A DNA stretch of 64,000 bases from Woeseiaceae bacterium (GCA_030065915.1 JASJCQ010000006.1:105857-169856); one strand, 5' to 3'. Shown: positions 17,801-26,447, counted from the first letter of the stretch. The notes: a model not told the origin generated them from the letters alone. Translations and numbers: made by a program.

Positions 17801-18481
17801 TCACTGCTCCGGGTAGCAAGTACACGCGACCTGCAGGTGATCCGTATCGCGACAGGCCTGCGGACTGCAGAGCGTGGATGGATGGAGCTTGCGGCCGCAG
17901 CAGCACTGCTCACCCGGCAGGACGAAGTCCAGGATAAGGTGCACGCGATCGGTGCCGCTGTTGTTCGCGACCGAGTGCATCCGTCGATTGTTGATCTCGT
18001 AGACGTGACCGGCGTCGAGATTCTTAGTCTCGCTGCCGACGGTGAACAACACGTCCGGGTCGGTGACGATCGGCACGTGGACGCGATGCGAATGCACCAA
18101 CGAGAAGTTGTTATCGGTGTGGGCCGCGATCGAGCCGCCGGCGACGAGTCGCACGAGCGTCGCGCGTACGAAGTAGCCGAGACCGAACTGCTCAATCAGC
18201 GAACGGCCGAGCTCGGACTCTTCGAAGTGGTCCGCGACAAGACCGAGAATCGGCCTCAGCACCGGCTCGAACTGCTGCAATTTCGGCAACCGGGTCGGAT
18301 GACTGTGGCGAAAATCCGGGTCGAAGACCAGCGGCACCGTCTGCGTGTCGCGGTGCACCTCGTAGCGCTTCTGCCGAAACGGATCGGAGTTCCACTCGTC
18401 GTCACTGATGGAGGCTACGAGTTCGCGCAGCGGTTCGGGATCCACTCGCCCGATCTCGAGGAAATTACCGTCAAAATTCAC
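17801..18481 (-). CDS. aspartyl/asparaginyl beta-hydroxylase family dioxygenase with Cys-rich tail
   Basis: A 226-residue Fe(II)/2-oxoglutarate dioxygenase-like protein of the Asp_Arg_Hydrox type. The double-stranded beta-helix core carries AAHTDNNFSLVHSHRVHVPI (119-138), with H121 and D123 as likely iron ligands. The second histidine lies in NRRMHSVANNSGTDRVH (H169), with R179 as a likely 2-oxoglutarate contact. After the core ends at about 189, a 37-residue tail holds seven cysteines (193-195, 205, 210, 220, 222), which I do not recall from this family and which may bind metal. The start is GTG. It probably shares a transcript with the sulfotransferase. Predicted reaction: hydroxylation of an amino-acid side chain or lipid; the substrate is unknown. 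Confidence 0.82.
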   Translation of the reverse strand: MNFDGNFLEIGRVDPEPLRELVASISDDEWNSDPFRQKRYEVHRDTQTVPLVFDPDFRHSHPTRLPKLQQFEPVLRPILGLVADHFEESELGRSLIEQFGLGYFVRATLVRLVAGGSIAAHTDNNFSLVHSHRVHVPIVTDPDVLFTVGSETKNLDAGHVYEINNRRMHSVANNSGTDRVHLILDFVLPGEQCCCGRKLHPSTLCSPQACRDTDHLQVACTCYPEQ

Positions 18482-18551
18482 GCCGGTTCAGACCGCCTTT
18501 TTCGTCAATACGGGCCGCCAGTCTACCGAATGCGCTGTCATTGTGAATCGG

Positions 18552-21194
18552 CTAGCGTCGCGTCGCATAGATCAGGCCACGTCTCGCCAGCAGCTTTTCG
18601 AGCTCGACTCCGAGAATGACGAAGCACGGCAGCGCCAGGCACAGTGCCAGTTCCGTCGCCGTCAGCGGGGCCGTGTTGAAGACAGCCTGCAGCGGCGGCA
18701 GATAGATGACGGCCGCGTGCAGGACAACGGTAAGCAACACCGCGCCGATCAGCGGCCGGTTGCTCATGAGCCCCTGCGAGAACAGCGACCGGTGTTCCGA
18801 ACGAATAACGAGCACATGCGCGAGCTGCGAGAAGGTCAGCACGGTGAATACGACCGTCTGCCAGTTGTCTGACCCCCGCCCGACCGCCCAGGCCTGCCCG
18901 AAGATCGAGAGCCCCCCGATCAGGAGCCCTACCCACAGGATGTGTTGCCACATGCCCCGCGTAAAGACGCTCTGCTCGGGCGGGCGCGGCGGACGCTTCA
19001 TCAGGTCCTGCTCGGCGGCCTCGGCCGTCAGCGCGAGGCCCGGCAGGCCGTCCGTCACCAGGTTGATCCACAGGATGTGGATAGGCAACAGCGGGATCGG
19101 CAGTCCAAGTAACGGCGCGAGAAACATCGTCCAGATTTCGCCGGAGTTGCTCGTCATCGTGTACTTGATGAACTTCAGGATGTTGTCGAATATCCGGCGT
19201 CCTTCGCGGACAGCGATGACGATGGTCCGGAAATTGTCGTCGAGCAACACCATATCCGCCGATTCCCTGGCGACGTCGGTGCCTTTCTCGCCCATCGCTA
19301 TGCCGATGTCGGCACGCTTCAGGGCCGGCGCATCGTTGACGCCGTCGCCGGTCATCGCAACGAACTCGCCGCGCGACTGCAGCGCCTCGACAATGCGGAT
19401 CTTCTGCTCCGGTCCGACCCGCGCGTAGACCCGGGTATCGGCCACGCGCTCTGCGAGGGTCTCGGCGTCCATTGATTTGAGCTCGGCGCCGGTAATGACA
19501 GAGTCGCCTTCACCAGCGATGCCGACCTGCCTCGCGATCGCCAATGCCGTGCTGGGGTGGTCGCCTGTGATCATGACCGGCGATATGCTCGCCGCGAGAC
19601 AGGTCTCAACGGCGTGATCCGCGCCCTCCCGCGGCGGATCCGACAGCGCGATCAGCGCGCAGAAATCAAACCCCGTATCGATGTCGTCGTTCCGATCGGT
19701 CAGCTTCTTCACGGCGAACGACAAGACCCGGTAGCCTTCCGCCGCCAGCGTCTCCGCGGTATCGCAGACGCTACCCAGCTCGAACGGCGGCAGTGCCTCC
19801 GACACGCGCGAGCATCTCGCGGTCACGGCCTCCGGTGCGCCCTTCAATAGCGCGACGATCCCGTCGGGCGACTGATGCACCGTCGTCATCGACTTGGTCT
19901 CGCTGTCGAAAGGCTGCTCCCGGATGCGCGGATAGTCCGTGTCGAGCGCTTCCTTATCGAAGCCGTTGTCGCGCGCGAACTCGTAGATGGCGACCTCGGT
20001 AGGATCGCCGATCAGTTCATCCACATTTTCGACGCGGACATCGTTGTTCAGCGCCATGGCCAGGGGCAGCCAGGGCAGCTGCTGTTTGACGTCGTCACCA
20101 ATCGTCTCAAACCGATCATCGCCAAGCTGGACGAACGCAACCCGCATGCGATTTTCGGTCAGCGTGCCAGTCTTGTCCGAGCAGATGTAGGTGACCGAGC
20201 CCAGTGTCTCCACGGCGGGCAGGCGTCGCACCAGTGCTTTCACCCGGCTCATCTTCCTCGCGCCCAGCGCGAGCGACACGGTCACGACGGCCGGCAGCGC
20301 TTCGGGTATCGCCGCAACGGCGAGACTGACCGCCGTCAGGAACATCAGCGTGACTGGTTCGCCCTGCAGCAGCCCGGAGGCGAAGACGATCGCGCAGATC
20401 CCGATGACGACGAGTGCAAGCCGTCGGCCGAATCGCGCCAGTCGCTTCTGCAACGGCGTCTTCGCCGTCTCGGTCTTGTGGAGCAGCGACGCGATGCGCC
20501 CGAGTTCGGTCTCGGCACCGGTCGCGATCACGACGCCGACACCATGACCCCGCGTGATCAGTGAACCTTTGAACGCGATATTCACGCGCTCCGCCGCTAA
20601 CACCTCGGCGTCAGGCAATACCTCCGCCTGCTTCAGAACGACGGTCGACTCGCCCGTCAGTGTCGATTCGTCAACCCCCAGGTGTTCGACGTCGATAAGC
20701 CTCAGGTCGGCCGGGACGCCGACGCCCGCCTCCAGCAACACGACGTCTCCGGGCACGAGATCGCTCGCGGGTACCGTGAACAGCCGGCCGGCCCGTCGCA
20801 CCGTCGCAATCGGAGCGGCCAGCGACCGCAGCGCCTCCAGCGCGTTCTCGGCCCGGTATTGCTGTACGAATCCGACGACCGCATTCAACACGACGATCAC
20901 GAGAATTGCGGCCGTGTCCCGAACGTCACCGACGATGCCGGAGATGATGGCGGCGGCGATCAGCACGAGGATCAGCACATCCCGGAACTGGGCGAGGATC
21001 ATCATGCCAGGATGCAGTCGCGCGGCGGCCGTCAGCTCGTTGGGCCCATGCTGCTCGCGGCGACTCCGGACCTCCTCGTCGGAGAGACCCTGGCCCGGGT
21101 CGACCGACAGTGCGCCGGCAACCTCGGCCATTTCAAACGTGTGCCAGGCCCTGCCCGTTTCTACAGGCTGATGCTTCACGGGATGCAACAGCAT
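18552..21194 (-). CDS. cation-translocating P-type ATPase (Ca2+-ATPase-like)
   Basis: An 880-residue inner-membrane pump of type IIA. Visible are the N-terminal cation-ATPase region (LSDEEVRSRREQHGPNEL), the actuator loop TLTGES (near 181), and M4 with IPEALPAVVT, close to the SERCA/PMR1 PEGLP signature. The phosphorylation site is CSDKTGTLTEN (Asp near 340), and the hinge is MTGDGVNDAPALKRADIGI. The C-terminal half has six predicted membrane helices. It probably exports Ca2+ or Mn2+, by family resemblance. It begins ATG CTG TTG CAT; 210 bp separate it from the CDF transporter upstream on the same strand. That gap shows no gene. Confidence 0.92.
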   Translation of the reverse strand: MLLHPVKHQPVETGRAWHTFEMAEVAGALSVDPGQGLSDEEVRSRREQHGPNELTAAARLHPGMMILAQFRDVLILVLIAAAIISGIVGDVRDTAAILVIVVLNAVVGFVQQYRAENALEALRSLAAPIATVRRAGRLFTVPASDLVPGDVVLLEAGVGVPADLRLIDVEHLGVDESTLTGESTVVLKQAEVLPDAEVLAAERVNIAFKGSLITRGHGVGVVIATGAETELGRIASLLHKTETAKTPLQKRLARFGRRLALVVIGICAIVFASGLLQGEPVTLMFLTAVSLAVAAIPEALPAVVTVSLALGARKMSRVKALVRRLPAVETLGSVTYICSDKTGTLTENRMRVAFVQLGDDRFETIGDDVKQQLPWLPLAMALNNDVRVENVDELIGDPTEVAIYEFARDNGFDKEALDTDYPRIREQPFDSETKSMTTVHQSPDGIVALLKGAPEAVTARCSRVSEALPPFELGSVCDTAETLAAEGYRVLSFAVKKLTDRNDDIDTGFDFCALIALSDPPREGADHAVETCLAASISPVMITGDHPSTALAIARQVGIAGEGDSVITGAELKSMDAETLAERVADTRVYARVGPEQKIRIVEALQSRGEFVAMTGDGVNDAPALKRADIGIAMGEKGTDVARESADMVLLDDNFRTIVIAVREGRRIFDNILKFIKYTMTSNSGEIWTMFLAPLLGLPIPLLPIHILWINLVTDGLPGLALTAEAAEQDLMKRPPRPPEQSVFTRGMWQHILWVGLLIGGLSIFGQAWAVGRGSDNWQTVVFTVLTFSQLAHVLVIRSEHRSLFSQGLMSNRPLIGAVLLTVVLHAAVIYLPPLQAVFNTAPLTATELALCLALPCFVILGVELEKLLARRGLIYATRR

Positions 21195-21404
21195 GTCAGC
21201 CTGTCACTGTCGGGTTTGCTCGATGCGCACATACCCGGCGGGATTGGTGGCCTCGGTAACATCAACATCCTTCCTCTCAGCGGCTCGCCCTGCGCATTCA
21301 CGATAGGAGCCCGGGCGGGGATTGGCCATACGGGCAGACCGAATCAGCGACGTCGCCCGGACGACGCGGTCAGGCGTCTGGCGGCTGTGACGACAGAGGA
21401 GTGC

Positions 21405-22355
21405 CTAGGACCCTTTGCGGCGCAGCGGCCTCGGGCCGCCCGGAGAATTGAGCTCCACTCGGATGCGCTCCGTGTTCGGCAATGATTCGCGAACACGCTC
21501 TTCGAGTATGTCGAGAAGCGCTTCGATCTGCTGCGTATCCAGTCCCTCTGCAAGATCGAGATCGACATCGATCAGGATGGACGATACACCGGCATGAACC
21601 GCCGCCAGTCCGTTGACAGCGTCGACACCGGGTGTCGATAGAAAGGTCCGGCGAACGAGGGCCACCTTGTCTTCGGGCAGCGCTCGACCGGCAATCAGCT
21701 CGCGCGCCTGGGTCATCAGTATCAGCGACGCGGCGGTCATCATGACAGCGGCGACAAGCGCGCCGAACGCGTCGAAGAAAATCAGATCGAAGAGCTGGTA
21801 CAGGATCAGGGCTAGGAGGCCGACCACGCTAGTGAACGTGCCTATCGCGTCGCGTAACAGTGCGCTCTTGATCAGCGGCTCACTCATCCAGCGGAATGCT
21901 CTCCTCAGACTGCCGTGTTCGCGCACGAGTTTCTTCAGACTCAGAGAGACCGAATAACCGTTGGTCAGCACGGCCAACGCGACGACCCCCATCGCCAGCC
22001 ACGTATGCTCGATAGCCTGGGGGTTGATGAACTGCTCATAGGCGCGCCATGCCGACAGACCGGCACCGAAAATCAGCATCGCGACGGCCGACAGCAATGC
22101 CCAGAAGAACGCCTCCCGGGCATATCCGAAGGGATGCCTTGCATCGGCCGGACGCCGCGAACGGCGATCGCCTATGACGAGCAATGCGGAACCGGTGCTG
22201 TCGGCGAGGCCCTGCGCCATCTCCGCGAAGACAACGGCACTGCCGGTGATCAGCATCACAACCAGGTTGCTGACGACGTCGAAGACATCGACGAGAAACG
22301 AGACGAGCAGAACGCGTCGGGAAGAGACTTCTGAGCTCATGGTCGTGACCAGCAT
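21405..22355 (-). CDS. cation diffusion facilitator family transporter (SLC30A9-like, altered metal site)
   Basis: A 316-residue protein with six predicted membrane helices followed by a cytoplasmic alpha/beta domain (about 230-305), the CDF plan. The block HPFGYAREAFFWALLSA after helix 2 is typical of CDF members related to eukaryotic ZnT9. By eye against YiiP, helix 2 reads QGLAD (Q48, D52) where D-x3-D is expected. Helix 5 reads ALLRDAIG (A165, D169) where H-x3-D is expected, so two of four transport-site ligands appear missing. It may carry a different cation or act as a modulator. The ATG at 22340 is an alternative start. Confidence 0.85.
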   Translation of the reverse strand: MLVTTMSSEVSSRRVLLVSFLVDVFDVVSNLVVMLITGSAVVFAEMAQGLADSTGSALLVIGDRRSRRPADARHPFGYAREAFFWALLSAVAMLIFGAGLSAWRAYEQFINPQAIEHTWLAMGVVALAVLTNGYSVSLSLKKLVREHGSLRRAFRWMSEPLIKSALLRDAIGTFTSVVGLLALILYQLFDLIFFDAFGALVAAVMMTAASLILMTQARELIAGRALPEDKVALVRRTFLSTPGVDAVNGLAAVHAGVSSILIDVDLDLAEGLDTQQIEALLDILEERVRESLPNTERIRVELNSPGGPRPLRRKGS

Positions 22356-22499
22356 AACCCGGAATGGCGCTATACGGCAGACACCGATAACGCGGTTCGG
22401 CAGTGGCCGGGACCACGGACGAACCCGGGTGAACAGCCTGCAATTTGCTACGTAGAAGCTCGGATTTCGCGATTGCTTCTTAAGTGCAATAAAGAAAAC

Positions 22500-23705
22500 A
22501 TGGAAAAAACCGTCGAAACCGTGCTTGCGGATCTCGACGAGGCCCTGAGCGCGCGATTACTTGCGTTGCGGCGCTGGCTGCATCAGCACGCCGAACTTTC
22601 GTTTCACGAAGTTGAGACCGCAGCGCGCATCATCACCGAACTGGACCGTCTCGGAATCCGGCACAGCTACGCGGGCGAGGGTCATGCGGTCATCGGCTAT
22701 ATCGATGGCGAAGACGCGTCACTACCGGCGATCGCGCTGCGCGCCGAGATGGATGCGCTGCCGGGTGAAGAGTCCACCGGTGCGTCCTACGCATCGATCA
22801 ACCCCGGCGTCATGCACGCCTGCGGCCACGGCGGGCACATGGCCATGCTGATTGGCGCAGCAGAGCTGCTCTGCGCCAGGCCGCCGCCCGGGCCTGTCCT
22901 GCTCGTGTTCCAGCCCGCCGAGGAACGGGGCGGTGGCGCGCGAGTCGCCATTGCCGACGGTGCGCTGGACAACGTCGCCGCGATCTTCGCCGGACACGTC
23001 ACCCACGAATACGAGACCGGCAAGATCATGGTACGTAACGGCGCGGTAACAGCCCAGTCCGATCGCTTCTCGATCAACATCAGGGGCAAAGGCGGGCACG
23101 GCGCACGACCTCACGAAGCAGTGGATGCCGTAGTCATCTGCGGCTTCCTGATCGCAGCACTTCAGACATTGGTCTCGCGGGAGGTCAACCCGCTGCATTC
23201 GGCCGTCGTCACGATCGGCAAGATACGAGCGGGTTCCGCACCCAATGTCATCGCCGAGCAGGCCGAGTTGCACGGTTCGATCCGGACAATGGATCCCGAT
23301 GTCCGCGAGCACCTGCACCATGGATTGAAGCGCATGGTCAGCGCCGCCGCCGAGCTGCACAGCGCCGAGATCGAAATCGAATTCGCTTCGGGTTATCCGC
23401 CCGTCATCAACGACAGCACGGCAGCCAACATCGCCCGGGACACGGCGGTGGATGTTGTCGGGCTGCCGGCTGTGATCGCGGCAGAGTTTCCGAGCATGGG
23501 TTCCGAGGACTTCGCCTTCTACCTGCAAGAGGTGCGCGGCGCCTTCGTCAGGTTCGGTGCGAGACACCCGGACTGGGATCCGATTCCGCTGCACAGCCCG
23601 GCCTTCGATATCGACGAACGGGTGCTCGGGATAGGCGCTCTGTTCCTCGACAAGCTCGCGCGCAGCGCCCACGAGAGGATCGAGGAACTCACGCATGAAG
23701 TTTGA
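22500..23705 (+). CDS. M20 family amidohydrolase/peptidase
   Basis: A 401-residue cytoplasmic metallohydrolase of the M20D (IAA-amino acid/N-acyl amino acid hydrolase) type. The ATG at 22500 is preferred over a TTG at 22473. Metal and catalytic motifs are RAEMDALPGEE, MHACGHGGHMA, PAEERGGGA and the C-terminal SMGSEDFAFY, with a dimerisation domain inserted in the middle (GKGGHGARPHEAVDAV). Such enzymes hydrolyse the amide bond of N-acyl amino acids or related conjugates. It overlaps the following ligase gene by 11 bp, so the two are probably translationally coupled and functionally related. Confidence 0.9.
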   Translation: MEKTVETVLADLDEALSARLLALRRWLHQHAELSFHEVETAARIITELDRLGIRHSYAGEGHAVIGYIDGEDASLPAIALRAEMDALPGEESTGASYASINPGVMHACGHGGHMAMLIGAAELLCARPPPGPVLLVFQPAEERGGGARVAIADGALDNVAAIFAGHVTHEYETGKIMVRNGAVTAQSDRFSINIRGKGGHGARPHEAVDAVVICGFLIAALQTLVSREVNPLHSAVVTIGKIRAGSAPNVIAEQAELHGSIRTMDPDVREHLHHGLKRMVSAAAELHSAEIEIEFASGYPPVINDSTAANIARDTAVDVVGLPAVIAAEFPSMGSEDFAFYLQEVRGAFVRFGARHPDWDPIPLHSPAFDIDERVLGIGALFLDKLARSAHERIEELTHEV

Positions 23706-24819
23706 GCGCTCGAAAGATCCCACGGTCGGTGTCGAATGGGAGCTACAGCTCCTGGACCCCGAGACGCTGGACCTGGTCGACAGCATCATGCCGTTGATGG
23801 AGTTTTTCCCGAAGGCGGAGTTCGTCAAGCCTGAGTACATCCAGTCCTGCGTCGAACTCAACACGGGCATTTGCCAGACGAGTGAGGAAGCGGCGCGGGA
23901 TATCCAGGGAACGCTCAGACGCGCGCTGCGGCGTTGCGACGAGCTCGGCATCGGCCTCTGCAGCGCGGGCACACACCCGTTCTGCCGACGCCTCGCGCTG
24001 ATTACGCCGTTGCCACGCTACCGGAAAGTGGAGACCGAGACCGGCATTCTTTCGCACATGCAGATCACGTTCAGTTTGCATGTGCACGTCGGCATGAGCA
24101 GCGGCGACGAAGCGATGCGGGTCATGTATCGCCTGATGCCGGCCGTGCCGGCCTTTGTCGCCATGTCCGCCAACTCGGCCTTCTGGCGCGGTCACGATAC
24201 GGGCCACGCGGCCTATCGCCATCGCATCCTCGCCGCGGCGCCCAACTACGGGCTGCCCACAACGTTCGAGGACTGGCGCGCGTTCAACCGTTTCTACGAA
24301 TCCGCGATACGCAGCGGCTCCATCAAGAACTTCAAGAACATCCATTGGGACATCCGCCCGCACCCGGACTTCGGCACGCTGGAGCTGCGCGCGATGGACT
24401 CACCGTCGAGTCTTGAACGACTGCATGGTCTCGTCGCCTTCGCGCGCTCGCTGATGCTGACGCTTTCTTCGGCGAGCGACGCCGCGGTATCCGAATTGCT
24501 GCCGCTCGGCCTTCCGTACTGGATCGAACATGAGAACCGGTACCGAGCAGCTCACCTTGGCATGGACGGAAACTTCATCCTGGACACCGACGGACGCACG
24601 CGCCCGCTGCGCGACCTCGCGGCGGACCTGATCGAATTCAGCCGGCCGGCCGCTGAGCAACACGGCGAAACGAGGGGCCTTGACCGGGCCCGCGAGATGC
24701 TCGACTGGACGACGGACTATGATCGCCAGCGCTCGATCTACGAGAAGGCGATGCGTGCCAGCGCTATCGTCGCCGACCTGCAGGGAGTGCTGCTGGAGAG
24801 CGCGAAGAGCGAGATCTGA
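23695..24819 (+). CDS. carboxylate-amine ligase, glutamate-cysteine ligase family 2 (YbdK-like)
   Basis: A 374-residue enzyme of the GCS2 group. The N-terminus TVGVEWELQLLDPETLDLVD carries the family's glutamate-binding and metal region, and later HVHVGMSSGDEAMRV, FWRGHDTGHAAYR, WDIRPHPDFGTLELR and the final glutamate-rich segment fit. Family members catalyse ATP-dependent ligation of a carboxylate to an amine; YbdK has weak gamma-glutamylcysteine ligase activity. It overlaps the upstream amidohydrolase by 11 bp. The physical coupling of an amide-forming and an amide-cleaving enzyme suggests shared chemistry around one N-acyl or gamma-glutamyl compound (inference). Confidence 0.9.
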   Translation: MKFERSKDPTVGVEWELQLLDPETLDLVDSIMPLMEFFPKAEFVKPEYIQSCVELNTGICQTSEEAARDIQGTLRRALRRCDELGIGLCSAGTHPFCRRLALITPLPRYRKVETETGILSHMQITFSLHVHVGMSSGDEAMRVMYRLMPAVPAFVAMSANSAFWRGHDTGHAAYRHRILAAAPNYGLPTTFEDWRAFNRFYESAIRSGSIKNFKNIHWDIRPHPDFGTLELRAMDSPSSLERLHGLVAFARSLMLTLSSASDAAVSELLPLGLPYWIEHENRYRAAHLGMDGNFILDTDGRTRPLRDLAADLIEFSRPAAEQHGETRGLDRAREMLDWTTDYDRQRSIYEKAMRASAIVADLQGVLLESAKSEI

Positions 24820-24974
24820 CGGATATTCGGAGCCGTATTAGCAGTTCTTAACCATTTTGACGCTGAGCCGGGCCTGGTATTCGATGGTAAGTTATCCACT
24901 GCTCTTAACGTGTGGACGCGCTGGAACAATGTGCGGAGCACAATCGGAATATAAACACTGACGGATCACGAACC

Positions 24975-25241
24975 ATGGCCGGTGGCTTTGCAAAAGACGG
25001 AGCGGTACAGGAACAGATCGACGCGACGATCGACGATGCCGTCGAGCGCGCTCGGCAGAACCTGCCCAGCGGCCAAAGCCCGACTCACTGTGAGTCCTGC
25101 GATACGGAGATTCCGGAGGCTCGCCGCAAAGCCGTACCCGGCGTCAGGCTCTGCATCAACTGCCAGTCCGAGGTCGACAAGGAAGCGAAGGCGTTCAGTG
25201 GCTACAACCGCCGCGGCAGCAAGGACAGTCAGCTCAGGTAG
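24975..25241 (+). CDS. DksA/TraR-type C4 zinc-finger protein (YbiI-like)
   Basis: A small 88-residue protein with a C4 zinc finger CESC-x17-CINC (C39, C42, C60, C63) preceded by a helical, acidic segment. This is the short TraR/YbiI form, which lacks the long DksA coiled coil. Proteins of this group may bind RNA polymerase through the secondary channel; for the short forms the role is mostly unproven. The ATG at 24975 follows a 155-bp gap with an upstream TTGACG that could be a -35 element, but no convincing -10. It is the last chromosomal-type gene before the low-GC island. Confidence 0.85.
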   Translation: MAGGFAKDGAVQEQIDATIDDAVERARQNLPSGQSPTHCESCDTEIPEARRKAVPGVRLCINCQSEVDKEAKAFSGYNRRGSKDSQLR

Positions 25242-25335
25242 CCGGCGTCAGCCTCGGGTGAGAACCGGAATCCCCCCGCGAACGGCAACTTTCTTCAACA
25301 GCGGCCGCGTGGGCGTCTTGTTTGGGAAGATGGCA

Positions 25336-25366
25336 AGCTTCCGCTTTCGGCCAATCGCAGCCGCCG
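25336..25366. repeat. half copy of the palindromic repeat, inverted orientation (F)
   Basis: The reverse complement reads CGGCTGCGATTGGCCGAAAG then CGGAAGCT, matching the right half of copies A-C (CGACTGGTCTCGGCCAGAAG then CGGAAGT in copy B). It lies just beyond the stop of the 130-residue hypothetical gene and marks the left edge of the low-GC island. Confidence 0.45.
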
Positions 25367-25374
25367 ACCAAGCC

Positions 25375-25767
25375 TCAGAAACGCTTCCAGACGACAGCGT
25401 GTCCGCGGCCTGGTTCAAAGAACTCGAATCGGCCATCTTCGATGAGATCGAGCTTGAACAGCAATTCTTGACCGTCTTTGAGAGATTCGGAAATGTAGAG
25501 ACTCTCTTTTCCATCCAACGCCCACCGATATCGGCGATTCGATTCTACATCTGGATCTACTACGCCAGAATCTCGTGCTCTCCGCTTCGAATGAGTCTTA
25601 GTGAATACCCAAGTATCGTCTGTGATCGACTGTAGTTTGGCTTGGATATTGGACTTGTCCGGCAGCTGCTGAATCAAACGGCTCTCGGTCGCGGTGGCGT
25701 CAACCTCCCATTGTCCCAATAGAGGAAATCGGCGCCATGGCAGATGATTGGCCAAGTATTTGATCAT
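25375..25767 (-). CDS. hypothetical protein, 130 residues (island gene 1)
   Basis: I do not recognise this protein. It is soluble, with no signal peptide, and ends EFFEPGRGHAVVWKRF. It contains WEVDATATESRLIQQLPD and DDTWVFTKTHSKRRA, giving a beta-rich pattern like small lipocalin-like or copper-resistance-like domains, but this is only an impression. The coding region is noticeably less GC-rich than the core genes and has no clear ribosome binding site. It is the last of four leftward genes spaced by the palindromic repeat; copy A begins about 20 bp upstream of its ATG and half-copy F lies at its 3' end. Confidence 0.6.
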   Translation of the reverse strand: MIKYLANHLPWRRFPLLGQWEVDATATESRLIQQLPDKSNIQAKLQSITDDTWVFTKTHSKRRARDSGVVDPDVESNRRYRWALDGKESLYISESLKDGQELLFKLDLIEDGRFEFFEPGRGHAVVWKRF

Positions 25768-25782
25768 CGAGAACGCCGATTC

Positions 25783-25862
25783 GCGAAAGGCTGCTTTGGG
25801 TCAGTTGGAGTCATCCTACCTCAGACTAGGCCACTCACTGGATTCGGCCAGTAGGAGGCGCT
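25783..25862. repeat. palindromic intergenic repeat, copy A
   Basis: It reads GCGAAAGGCTGCTTTGGGTC at the left, then AGTCATCCTACCTCAG in the middle and ATTCGGCCAGTAGGAGGCG at the right. It aligns over its length with copies B (26355-26427), C (26941-27014) and D (35329-35404). It is positioned 15-20 bp upstream of the ATG of the 130-residue gene, between that gene and the DUF3592-like gene. Confidence 0.6.
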
Positions 25863-25886
25863 TGATGGAATTCCCAAGGTTCTAGC

Positions 25887-26330
25887 TCAGGAGTTGCCGA
25901 CTCCTAGTCCGCCGGCTATCGCGACTACTCCAAGTATCCAGAATGCCGTAGTAATTATCCACTTCGGTCCCGACTTGATAGCGTGTTCATGACTGTAGTC
26001 ATCAGGATTGCCGGGGCGGTATCTAACCTCGAATTCTTCGCTGACGATCGGTCTCTTCGACACAGTAATTCCACCGACTCGAACGTTAGATTCTATATTG
26101 GGCTTCTGAACATACCTCTTTCCATTTACTTCGTACTCTATAGCCAGATCCGGCTTCGAATCGATGTATAGCTCGTTACCGTCAAGCCCGAGAGGGAACT
26201 TGCGATCCACTTCTATGACCTTGGCTTTCGCAGTTGGCCAATGTCGAGTGCGCCAAGGCTCCCACCAGAAATAGAAGGGAAAAAGGAGCAAGCCAATGCC
26301 TAGAAAAATCTGAAAAGTGGAGCTACTCAC
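25887..26330 (-). CDS. DUF3592-like membrane protein (island gene 2)
   Basis: A 147-residue protein with an N-terminal membrane helix (about 7-23) and a second one near 122-142. Between them is a beta-rich region with RHWPTAKAKVIEV, LAIEYEVNGKRYVQ and VRYRPGNPDDY. That order (WPxxxG/A, two YxYxVxGxxY strands, VxYxPxNP) is the DUF3592 plan. The function of the family is unknown. The start is GTG with no evident ribosome site, common to this island. It is flanked by repeat copies A and B and has lower GC than core genes. Confidence 0.65.
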   Translation of the reverse strand: MSSSTFQIFLGIGLLLFPFYFWWEPWRTRHWPTAKAKVIEVDRKFPLGLDGNELYIDSKPDLAIEYEVNGKRYVQKPNIESNVRVGGITVSKRPIVSEEFEVRYRPGNPDDYSHEHAIKSGPKWIITTAFWILGVVAIAGGLGVGNS

Positions 26331-26354
26331 AATTTGTGTTGGAAAAGTCCGGTG

Positions 26355-26427
26355 GTCCGCAAAGGATGAGAAGCCGTCAGCCTACCTTAAAAAGCCTAAA
26401 CGACTGGTCTCGGCCAGAAGCGGAAGT
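26355..26427. repeat. palindromic intergenic repeat, copy B
   Basis: It begins GTCCGCAAAGGATGAGAAGC, continues CGTCAGCCTACCTTAAAAAG and ends ACTGGTCTCGGCCAGAAGCG. The outer arms form an imperfect inverted repeat. It lies about 25 bp upstream of the GTG start of the DUF3592-like gene and downstream of the next island gene. Confidence 0.6.
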
Positions 26428-26447
26428 GATTCGTAAAGTGCCGCCTA

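Noticed and set aside
17745..17822. Short direct repeat CGATGCC...TAGC, with a similar stretch at about 1480-1506
   Set aside because: About 20 of 29 positions match between the pair and about 18 of 20 over the core with the third; matches of this size are expected by chance among all pairs in 64 kb.
24857..24885. Sigma-70 promoter for the zinc-finger gene
   Set aside because: TTGACG is present, but the sequence at a 17-bp spacing (TTCGAT) is a poor -10, so it is not listed as a feature.
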